Shown: one piece after another, positions 1-5,993 of the stretch
How positions within the stretch are numbered: position 1 is the first letter of the stretch
Layout: every line of letters starts with the position of its first letter
Assembly: GCA_008975185.1 (NCBI GenBank)
Contig: BFAU01000230.1
Span: forward strand, 1 to 9,448
Direction of reading: 5' to 3'
DNA from: a bacterium MnTg04
Lineage (GTDB): Bacteria > Pseudomonadota > Gammaproteobacteria > Steroidobacterales > MnTg04
DNA length: 9,448 nucleotides
Position numbers and translations under genes: made by a program
The notes under the pieces: model-generated
Told to the model about the DNA's origin: nothing
Databases searched by the model: none
The model's input: the letters and a program-made list of their open reading frames with translations, nothing else

Positions 1-150
1 CTCGCACAGGAAAAGGAAATCAATACGTTTTTCCACCTGCAGAGCCCGACGGTCATCGCACGATTGCAGGAGTCGTTTCCCGAACTTGGTAACGCGCCGT
101 CACCCAAAGATGTCTTTCTCAGGCTGCGCGAGCTACGCAACCATTGGTAA
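1..150 (+). CDS. C-terminal tail of an unidentified protein (5' end outside window)
   Basis: Reading from base 1 in frame 1 gives 49 uninterrupted codons ending at TAA (148-150). The peptide begins LAQEKEINTFF and ends RLRELRNHW; it is charged and probably helical. I do not recognise the family. The frame is open from the window edge, and the stop lies 7 bases before the stop of the converging thiamine kinase gene, so the two genes are tail to tail. That tight but non-overlapping fit is the main reason to believe it is a real gene end and not a chance frame. No terminator hairpin fits in the 7-base gap, so any terminator must lie inside one of the two coding regions. Function cannot be inferred from this fragment. 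Confidence 0.6.
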   Translation, partial: LAQEKEINTFFHLQSPTVIARLQESFPELGNAPSPKDVFLRLRELRNHW

Positions 151-157
151 CCAGAAA

Positions 158-991
158 CTACGACATTGTTTGCCGGAGTTTTTCCAGACGTCTCGCCTGG
201 GACGGATTCGGACTGAACAATTGACGGGACGCAAGCCACAACCACAGCATGGCGCCGTAGACGCGAATCTGGACTTCCAGCCGTTCGCGCAGTTCGGGCA
301 CGTTGCCGCCGGCATATGCGTTCAATAGCGCTTTGGCTGTAGCCTCATCGAGTTCGTGATAGACGATCAACGATGCCAGGTCGAACATCGGGTCGTTATC
401 GCAGGCATACTCCCAGTCGAGCAGCACGAGATCCGGACTGGCGACCACATTGGCTGCCACTACATCGTTGTGGCAACAGCAACAATTCGTGATCTCGGCA
501 GCGCTCTCGACGATCGCTTTGCAGCGTTCGCCGAATCGATGCAAATCCGACTGCAACTCCAGTCTGCCAAGATAGCTGCCCGCGGCCCCGACCGGATCGA
601 ACCGCTCACCGGACAACGGCAGTACATGCACGCGTCGCAGGACAGCGGCCAGGACCTCGATATTGTCCCGGCTGGTGAGATCGTCTGCGGTCCACACCCT
701 CCCATCAACGTAACGGCTTAGCAGGATTCCTTGTTCGACGTCTGCATAAACGATACCTGGCGCCAAACCGGCGGCAGATGCATTCCGCAAGATTTTGAGT
801 TCACGGGCGCGATTCAGACCAATGGTATGCGTTTGTTCGTCATCCAGCCGCAACACATAGTTTTCGCCACCGCGGCCGATCTTGTAAACGCGGTTCGTCA
901 GGCCGCCTTTCAGCTCTTCGATGAGGAGGTCCTCGGCATCCCATCCGGGTACCAGGCAAAGGGCCTCGACCGGATCCCGGGCCGCGCTCAT
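158..991 (-). CDS. thiK: Thiamine kinase-like phosphotransferase (ThiK/choline kinase/APH fold)
   Basis: A protein of 277 residues, close to the length of E. coli ThiK, with the aminoglycoside phosphotransferase/choline kinase fold. Visible motifs are the nucleotide-binding loop GGLTNR (29-34), Arg48 at the usual beta-3 basic position, Glu64, the catalytic loop HNDVVAAN (His174, Asp176, Asn181) and the metal-binding DWE (192-194). Four consecutive cysteines (170-173) sit directly before the catalytic loop, which is unusual. I chose the ATG at 991 because it overlaps the TGA of the upstream transporter as ATGA, indicating translational coupling. A longer in-frame start at 1153 would lie deep inside that transporter gene. 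As last gene of a TPP-riboswitch operon with a PnuT-type transporter, the best substrate guess is thiamine, giving thiamine monophosphate in the cytoplasm and trapping the imported vitamin. The family alone would also allow choline or another small alcohol; the thiamine assignment comes from context. Confidence 0.75.
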   Translation of the reverse strand: MSAARDPVEALCLVPGWDAEDLLIEELKGGLTNRVYKIGRGGENYVLRLDDEQTHTIGLNRARELKILRNASAAGLAPGIVYADVEQGILLSRYVDGRVWTADDLTSRDNIEVLAAVLRRVHVLPLSGERFDPVGAAGSYLGRLELQSDLHRFGERCKAIVESAAEITNCCCCHNDVVAANVVASPDLVLLDWEYACDNDPMFDLASLIVYHELDEATAKALLNAYAGGNVPELRERLEVQIRVYGAMLWLWLASRQLFSPNPSQARRLEKLRQTMS

Positions 992-1611
992 GCCGGCGCC
1001 GTGATCGGCCGGGCAGCTCGGTAAGACCGCGTCCAGGCTACGAGACCAAAAGGAATCAATAAAACGTAGATCACGAAAAGGAGCGATGTGAACGGCAACT
1101 CGCGGGACCAGTAGATGACGATCGACACGAGATCGATCGCCAGCCAATACCACCAGTTTTCAAGAACCTTGCGAATCAGCAGGAATGTTGCCCACACTGC
1201 AGCGTACGTGGTCATCGAGTCCATGTATGGAAACGCCGCATCCGTATGCCGCTTGAGCAGGTACCCCGTGGCAAGCGACAATGAGGCGATCATTGCCATG
1301 GCAACGATATGAGTGCGCAACGGCCACACCGATACCGGCAGCTCCGCCAGGTCGCCCGATCCTTTGTCCCACACCCACCACCCATAGATCGCCATCGCGA
1401 AATAGAAACCGTTCAGCAAGGACTCCATGTAGAGTTTCGCCTGCATGAAAAGATACACATAGATAGCGGTACTGACGGCAGCGCACAGCCAACACCAGAT
1501 ACTTTGCCGAATCGCAAACAACAGGTAGGCGATCGCAAGGAGCACCGCCGACAATTCAAAAACCGACAGTTGCGAAAATTGGCCGGCCAGGACTGCCGGC
1601 AGACTATCCAT
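988..1611 (-). CDS. pnuT: PnuC-family inner-membrane vitamin transporter, probably thiamine (PnuT)
   Basis: A 207-residue, strongly hydrophobic protein with about seven membrane segments, the usual size and layout of PnuC transporters. Family signatures include NGFYFAMAIYGWWVW (67-81), the aromatic G-W-x-x-W type motif of the substrate pore, and a C-terminal block with DSMTTYAAVWA (131-141), ENWWYW (151-156) and LVSIVIYW (161-168). PnuC proteins carry nicotinamide riboside, riboflavin or thiamine by facilitated diffusion, driven by intracellular phosphorylation. Here the TPP riboswitch, YkoF-type binding protein and a following kinase point to thiamine, so the PnuT name is contextual. The ATG at 1611 overlaps the end of the preceding small gene by 8 bases, and its stop overlaps the kinase start by 4. 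A Shine-Dalgarno site is weak, consistent with translational coupling. Confidence 0.85.
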   Translation of the reverse strand: MDSLPAVLAGQFSQLSVFELSAVLLAIAYLLFAIRQSIWCWLCAAVSTAIYVYLFMQAKLYMESLLNGFYFAMAIYGWWVWDKGSGDLAELPVSVWPLRTHIVAMAMIASLSLATGYLLKRHTDAAFPYMDSMTTYAAVWATFLLIRKVLENWWYWLAIDLVSIVIYWSRELPFTSLLFVIYVLLIPFGLVAWTRSYRAARPITAPA

Positions 1612-1867
1612 TGCCTGTTTGTTCGCCCAACGGATTGTTCAATATCTTGATCACGAATACGGCCTTGGGCGTCTGCTCGAAGCTCACGCGAATTTCCTGC
1701 GAGAGCGCGGCCATTACCTCGCCGTATTCGCCGCGTATCTGCGTACTCATGGGATTCGTTATCACCTCGAGCGCTGTATTTGCCTTCAGTCGCTCGATGA
1801 CGTCCCGAATCGGCGTCAGGAAATCCTGATCAAGGGGGTAGAGACTGATATCCACTGCAACTCGCAT
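1604..1867 (-). CDS. Small YkoF-type thiamine/HMP-binding protein
   Basis: An 87-residue protein resembling the YkoF / MTH1187-like thiamine-binding fold (a ferredoxin-like alpha/beta domain). Diagnostic stretches are ISLYPL near the start (7-12), NPMSTQI (38-44) followed by GEYGEVM (46-52), and KAVFVIKILN (68-77). Bacillus YkoF has two such domains in about 200 residues; here there is a single domain that would have to dimerise. No signal peptide is visible, so it should be cytoplasmic, which makes a conventional periplasmic capture role unlikely. It may buffer or channel thiamine or hydroxymethylpyrimidine between the transporter and the kinase; that is inference. The ATG lies 2 bases after the receptor stop, with a GAGGT Shine-Dalgarno site at the end of the receptor gene. 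Its stop is 8 bases inside the transporter gene. Confidence 0.8.
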   Translation of the reverse strand: MRVAVDISLYPLDQDFLTPIRDVIERLKANTALEVITNPMSTQIRGEYGEVMAALSQEIRVSFEQTPKAVFVIKILNNPLGEQTGNG

Positions 1868-1869
1868 TA

Positions 1870-3981
1870 TTAATACCTCATTTCAAAGGTGATGCCGATC
1901 TGGCGCGGGTCGCCCTGCCGTATGTACAACGTGGGCGGAAAATTCGGTGGTTCGTTGCCAAAGAAGAAACCGCGCACCGCATAGCGCTCGTTGAACAGGT
2001 TGCGCGCCCAAATCTGGGCGGTCCAGCGTGCCGTCTGATAGCCGAGACGAACGTTGACGAGCTCGAATGCCTCGGATTTCTGGTCATGGCTGACGTCGAA
2101 ATAGAATTCGTCACGAGCCGAGACATCGATCCGCGCGAAGACACCGCTCGGGTGACGGTACACTCCGCCCAGCGCCAGTGTATAGGCCGGCGCATGTGCC
2201 TGGTCACGGCCACTCAGATCGCCAAGAGGCGTCACGAAGTCGTCAAACTCGGCATTCAGGAAGCCAACATTGGCATACAACTCCCAGGCATCGTCCGGTA
2301 TCCACTTCAGGTCGGCTTCAAGTCCGAGAGTCTTGCCTTTGGCGGCATTGTCGGTAAAAAACACAAACGACGCGGGATCGTTTGGCACTAACTGAAAAGA
2401 GGTCCGTACCTGTTGGTCGCGCCGATCGTTGTAAAAAACAGCAGCGTTGAACAGCAATCGGCCATCGAGCCAGAACGATTTGATGCCGGCCTCGAGGTTC
2501 CACAGTTTTTCCTGCTCGAAATTGCGGCGGTCCGCTGGCACCAGGCCGAGATTGAATCCGCCTGCTTTGTACCCCTTGGCAAGCGACAGGTAGCCGGTTA
2601 GGTTGCGCACGAAATTGACGCTATAGGCAATCTCACCGCCCAGCATCGTTTCGCTCGGCCCCAATGCGAGACCTAGGGAATCCGTGTAGTCGGTCGAGCG
2701 GTTTTCGACCCGCAGCCCAACGGTCAGCTCGCCCGAGTCGCCAATTGCGAAACCAAGCTGTCCGAACAACGCCACGTTGAGGGATTCAAAGCGACTGTCA
2801 AACGGGGGGGGATCGAGCGAAAGAGCAAAGCCGGAGAAAGGATCGAAATACTCACCCCGGTTTACGGTCATGAGCCGTTCTTCGAGTCTGAAAAGATAGA
2901 CCCCGGCAAGCCACTGCGCCGCATCATTGAACAGCCCGCCACCATCTGTCGATGCAATGCGAATTTCCTGGCTCATCGTTTTGCGCTCACGGTCGTTCAG
3001 CGAAACAAAGTCGTAAGTGAATGGCGCCCAGGAGGTTTCATTGCCCCAGTCGGCATCGAACGAAAAATCGATGTCCGAATTCACAAAAGACGTGATCGCG
3101 GTCAATGAGATCGTGTCCGACCCGCGCCAGACCGCCTTGAAGGAAGCGCCGGCACTCGCCTGCGCATCCTTGCCCGGTTTGTCTGACAATACCGTAAGAG
3201 AGTTGTCGATCGCGAAGGCGTCATAGCCGTCATCGATATCCGTGTACATCCCGGTGAGACGGAATGACCAGTCGCTGTCGGTTTCCCACAACAATTTACC
3301 GCGTACCGTCGATTCCCGCCTGCCATTGGTGTCCGATCGGCCAAGGAACGTGTTGTTGCGAAATCCATCGCTTTGGTAATGGTGGGCGCTGAACCGGTAG
3401 CGCAGCGTGCTGCCCGCCGACACCGGGCCGCCAAACGCCACGCCGCCCGCGACTGTTCCATCCTGGCCGGCAGTCAGGCGCGCCATACCGGTCCATTCAT
3501 CGGTCGGATCGACGCTTTGCACGAAGATCAGGCCTGCCAGCGCATTTGCGCCATAGCGACTGCCCTGCGGACCCCTGAGGATTTCAATTCGTTGAATATC
3601 GAAAAGCGTCGCAACGGCGCCAATGCCGCTGAAGTCGATGTCATCGATCAAGAAGCCTACCGATGGATTCGGCGCACCTTCATATTGCTCGAGTTCACCG
3701 ACCCCGCGGATCTGAAAAAACCGGGCGCGGTTTCCGTCGCCCGACCAATTGATGTTGGGAAGGGAATAAATCAATTCTTCGAAATGCTGAACAGCCGCCT
3801 GCTCGATCATTGCACGGTCAAGAACCGTAATACTAAGCGGCACCTCGGCGACGCTTCGCTCTCGAAAGTCTGCAGTGACTATGATCTCTTCGAGCGTCTC
3901 TTCCGCAACTGAGACGTGCGCAAGGCATAAGGAAAGGAGCGCAACGGCCACTCCGCTAAATACACATTTGACTGAAAACAT
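1870..3981 (-). CDS. TonB-dependent outer-membrane receptor, predicted thiamine uptake
   Basis: A 703-residue outer-membrane active transporter. Residues 1-26 form a signal peptide with predicted cleavage after HVSVA. Residues 30-37 (LEEIIVTA) are a TonB box-like segment, followed by the plug domain (about 41-160, including RGVGELE, IDDIDFSG and EILRGPQGSRYGANA). The rest is a beta-barrel with typical repeats such as YLSLAKGYKAGGFN and NLFNERY, ending in the aromatic EMRY needed for barrel assembly. The ATG at 3981 has an AGGGGA Shine-Dalgarno site 7 bases upstream that belongs to the 3' end of a TPP riboswitch, so expression should fall when TPP is plentiful. With the transporter and kinase downstream, the substrate is most likely thiamine or a thiamine precursor. 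An 8-base C run (coding strand, 2804-2811) lies within the barrel-coding part. No stop or frameshift is seen. Confidence 0.9.
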   Translation of the reverse strand: MFSVKCVFSGVAVALLSLCLAHVSVAEETLEEIIVTADFRERSVAEVPLSITVLDRAMIEQAAVQHFEELIYSLPNINWSGDGNRARFFQIRGVGELEQYEGAPNPSVGFLIDDIDFSGIGAVATLFDIQRIEILRGPQGSRYGANALAGLIFVQSVDPTDEWTGMARLTAGQDGTVAGGVAFGGPVSAGSTLRYRFSAHHYQSDGFRNNTFLGRSDTNGRRESTVRGKLLWETDSDWSFRLTGMYTDIDDGYDAFAIDNSLTVLSDKPGKDAQASAGASFKAVWRGSDTISLTAITSFVNSDIDFSFDADWGNETSWAPFTYDFVSLNDRERKTMSQEIRIASTDGGGLFNDAAQWLAGVYLFRLEERLMTVNRGEYFDPFSGFALSLDPPPFDSRFESLNVALFGQLGFAIGDSGELTVGLRVENRSTDYTDSLGLALGPSETMLGGEIAYSVNFVRNLTGYLSLAKGYKAGGFNLGLVPADRRNFEQEKLWNLEAGIKSFWLDGRLLFNAAVFYNDRRDQQVRTSFQLVPNDPASFVFFTDNAAKGKTLGLEADLKWIPDDAWELYANVGFLNAEFDDFVTPLGDLSGRDQAHAPAYTLALGGVYRHPSGVFARIDVSARDEFYFDVSHDQKSEAFELVNVRLGYQTARWTAQIWARNLFNERYAVRGFFFGNEPPNFPPTLYIRQGDPRQIGITFEMRY

Positions 3982-3988
3982 TCAAGAA

Positions 3989-4094
3989 TCCCCTTCCTAC
4001 GCCGGTATTGTCCGGATCAGGTTCTAAGGGTTCCCGCACTGACATCACTACCCAGCGACATCACGGGTCTCAGGTCGATTGACCACCCCTGGTT
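3989..4094 (-). promoter_or_regulatory. TPP riboswitch (THI element)
   Basis: Read on the minus strand, this contains the hallmark TPP aptamer blocks in the right order. These are AGGGGTGG at the 5' end (4084-4091), CTGAGA (4068-4073), an ACCCTTAGAACCTGATCCGGA block (4011-4031) and GCGTAGGAAGGGGA (3989-4002). A CCCG/CGGG stem with an inserted CGCTG/CAGTG hairpin sits in the P3 arm. The 3' block includes the receptor's Shine-Dalgarno site. No U-tract terminator follows before the ATG, so control is most likely at translation initiation. A possible P1 is AATAACC pairing with GGGGATT (five pairs around a mismatch), which would hide the ribosome site when TPP binds; that pairing is my inference. 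Confidence 0.95.
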
Positions 4095-4102
4095 ATTGGT
4101 GA

Positions 4103-4108
4103 ATTATA
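4103..4108 (-). promoter_or_regulatory. -10 box of the thiamine operon promoter
   Basis: The minus strand reads TATAAT, a perfect -10 hexamer. It would start a transcript near 4096, just upstream of the first conserved riboswitch block. A -35 element is not convincing: the nearest match, TTGAAC, has only a 13-base spacer. The box lies 35 bases downstream of the stop of the homoserine-kinase-like gene, so the thiamine operon probably has its own promoter. Confidence 0.6.
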
Positions 4109-4143
4109 CAGCAAATCGGAAGTTCAATGACGATGTTACCGGC

Positions 4144-5118
4144 CTAGGTGTTTTCGCCGTTCGTGGCTACCGTTGTTGTCTCCGCGAACAGCTCCGTGAA
4201 ACGCGAATCCGGATAGTCAGAAATGGTGTCTGCTATGGTTTGCATTTCGACATGGTGGTCGAAGAACCGGGGCTCGGGTCTTAGCAGATGATACTGCCTG
4301 AATCGCCAAAACGACGTGGCTACTGCGGCATATACAGCAAAGGTCTTCAATGTTTCTCGTTCGATTAATGGAAGAGTCGTCTCTTGCTGATAACCGCGTA
4401 TGAACCATTCCGCCTTTTCAAAAGAGATACCTATACGATCTCGGCAAGCGCCGACGATCGCCATTCCCAGATCGAAGCTGCGGTAGTAGTGGCAAGCTTC
4501 TTCAAAATCAATGATCGCCATGAGCTGGTCACATTTGACGATCACGTTATCGAAGAAAACGTCACCGTGAATTAACGCCATCGGCAGATGCTCAGGGATA
4601 CGTTTTTCCAGGTAACCGTTCTTCTCCGATAACCAGTCGATATAGGCATGACCAAGATTGGAATTCGTCACCTCGAGGAAATGGCTACGGCCATAGGGAA
4701 ACGATTGAGGGACGTAAGAAGGCGCGGGAATCTCATGCAACCGAGCCATTTCTTCGCCCAACTGAACGAGTAGCTTCTCAGTTAAGTCAGCCGTGATTTC
4801 CCCGTCAATGAAACGCTTCAACATGACAGGTTTTTCATCGTGCAGAACCACAATGGGCTTTTTGGGTGGCACAACGACTCGCGAGGTGCGAATACCTCGG
4901 TCGGTCAAATATAGCAGTAGGGTCGCAAGGTTGGTTGCGTGCTTTAAGGATTTTTGATCCCAAAGCGTCAGGACGTACCGTCCCGAACTCGTTTCAATGC
5001 AATAGTTGCTGTTTTCCTGCCCGCCGTCCATGACGGAGAAAGTTGTAACGTCACCGATGCCGAACCGACGAGCGAGGCTCTCGACAGCACTCCTGTCAAG
5101 ACGAGCATAAAGTGCCAT
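4144..5118 (-). CDS. Homoserine kinase-like phosphotransferase (ThrB2/APH family)
   Basis: A 324-residue cytoplasmic kinase of the APH fold, similar in length and motif spacing to the Pseudomonas-type homoserine kinase. Motifs are GGQENSNY (32-39) for the nucleotide loop, HGDVFFDN (184-191) as catalytic loop with Asp186 and Asn191, and DFEEA (204-208) for metal binding. The usual substrate in this subfamily is the side-chain hydroxyl of an amino acid (homoserine; hydroxylysine in the animal relatives). It follows an amino-acid-hydroxylase-like gene by 12 bases, with a GGA-type ribosome site before the ATG, so both are likely one transcript. I infer that it phosphorylates the hydroxyl that the upstream enzyme installs. 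No other threonine pathway gene is nearby, which argues against a plain ThrB role, though that is not excluded. The C-terminal 20 residues are polar and probably disordered. Confidence 0.75.
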   Translation of the reverse strand: MALYARLDRSAVESLARRFGIGDVTTFSVMDGGQENSNYCIETSSGRYVLTLWDQKSLKHATNLATLLLYLTDRGIRTSRVVVPPKKPIVVLHDEKPVMLKRFIDGEITADLTEKLLVQLGEEMARLHEIPAPSYVPQSFPYGRSHFLEVTNSNLGHAYIDWLSEKNGYLEKRIPEHLPMALIHGDVFFDNVIVKCDQLMAIIDFEEACHYYRSFDLGMAIVGACRDRIGISFEKAEWFIRGYQQETTLPLIERETLKTFAVYAAVATSFWRFRQYHLLRPEPRFFDHHVEMQTIADTISDYPDSRFTELFAETTTVATNGENT

Positions 5119-5130
5119 CTTTTTCCGCGC

Positions 5131-5865
5131 CTAATTAACCTTGGATAATTCTGCGAAATCAATGAGGATGACGTCTCTGTGCCCGTCACCGTCGCGGTCG
5201 CCGGAGGCAATCGGGGAAACGCTGTGCCACATCGAACTATCAAAATAATATGAGTCGAAGTAAGACTCCTGCTTCCAAACGGCTTGGGGATGTCCGGTCG
5301 GCTCCGGCCCGCTGCCGTAAAAGTAGTTGATGCCGCCATTAACGTTGTGGCGGCTGATCAGATGTTGCGCAGTATAGGTTTCATCGTCACGATGAATGCC
5401 CTCGGGTGTGGGGTTTCCCGGGACTCCAGTCGTGGCGAGTATCCTGATCTGATGGACACCGACCAACCAGTCATTGTTGATGTGTTTCTTCGAGGTCAAC
5501 TGTGCAAAGTCAAACTGAATGAGGTCGCGCAGGAATGGATTTTTGACGGTGTTGGCGGCCAGTGGAGCAAAGTGCCTTTGCTCACCGCCGTTGAGAGGGT
5601 TGATTTCGATGCTTTGATAGAAAGACGCGCCGGGAATGTAGGCCAAATGACCGGTCGCAGCAGACAGCTGGAACAGGCCGTACCGCCTTAATCGGTATTT
5701 TCCACCATCGGCCATGTAGGGATCTAACTCGAGACGCTCCCAGTCTCGCCGGAATAGTTCACCAGACCCATGCAAACCTGCTACAAACGAAAATTCACGG
5801 GCAGGAACTAGTGCGTAACGATTTCGTTCAATGCTATTCCTAATATCAGTGTGAATAGCGATCAT
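5131..5865 (-). CDS. 2-oxoglutarate/Fe(II) dioxygenase, amino-acid hydroxylase type (PF10014-like)
   Basis: A 244-residue protein that I recognise as a member of the 2OG-Fe dioxygenase family containing the Bacillus L-isoleucine 4-hydroxylase. The iron-binding facial triad is visible: His158-x-Asp160 in TPEGIHRDDETY, and distal His214 in MWHSVSPI. Arg230 in HRDVILIDF fits the 2-oxoglutarate-binding arginine. Family landmarks VHQIRI (137-142), LISRHNVNGG (169-178) and YHS/WHS-type context agree. The reaction would be O2- and 2OG-dependent hydroxylation of a free amino acid or similar molecule, releasing succinate and CO2; the substrate cannot be read from sequence. A GDRDGDGH stretch (222-229) before the arginine is unusually acidic. 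There is no signal peptide, so it is cytoplasmic. It is the first gene of a two-gene unit with a kinase downstream. GC samples here are lower than in flanking genes. Confidence 0.8.
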   Translation of the reverse strand: MIAIHTDIRNSIERNRYALVPAREFSFVAGLHGSGELFRRDWERLELDPYMADGGKYRLRRYGLFQLSAATGHLAYIPGASFYQSIEINPLNGGEQRHFAPLAANTVKNPFLRDLIQFDFAQLTSKKHINNDWLVGVHQIRILATTGVPGNPTPEGIHRDDETYTAQHLISRHNVNGGINYFYGSGPEPTGHPQAVWKQESYFDSYYFDSSMWHSVSPIASGDRDGDGHRDVILIDFAELSKVN

Positions 5866-5876
5866 TTTCTTTTTAT

Positions 5877-5881
5877 CTCCT
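5877..5881 (-). promoter_or_regulatory. Shine-Dalgarno site of the dioxygenase gene
   Basis: The minus strand reads AGGAG, 11 bases before the ATG at 5865, with an A-rich spacer. The spacing is slightly long but this is the only good site and it fixes the start. Between it and the structured element (5882-5993) I see no gene and no convincing promoter. Confidence 0.6.
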
Positions 5882-5993
5882 AAAACACGCCAGCGGCATA
5901 CAAGAGGGTCTCAGTTTGGTCGTTGGCACTAACCGAGATTCAGGCGAAAGACGAATCGACAACTATTCGACGGTTCGGATACTGTCATCGAGA

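Noticed and set aside
992..1153. Longer N-terminus for the thiamine kinase-like protein
   Set aside because: The extra 54 residues overlap the PnuC transporter coding region, have no kinase homology, and the ATG at 991 gives the usual family length and an ATGA coupling overlap.
3373..3912. Long plus-strand open frame (179 codons) opposite the receptor
   Set aside because: It is the antisense shadow of the TonB-dependent receptor gene, whose own frame has a full set of family features.
4144..5118. Kinase as part of threonine biosynthesis (thrB proper)
   Set aside because: Not excluded by motifs, but there is no thrA/thrC nearby and the close pairing with an amino-acid-hydroxylase-like gene makes a hydroxyamino acid substrate more likely.
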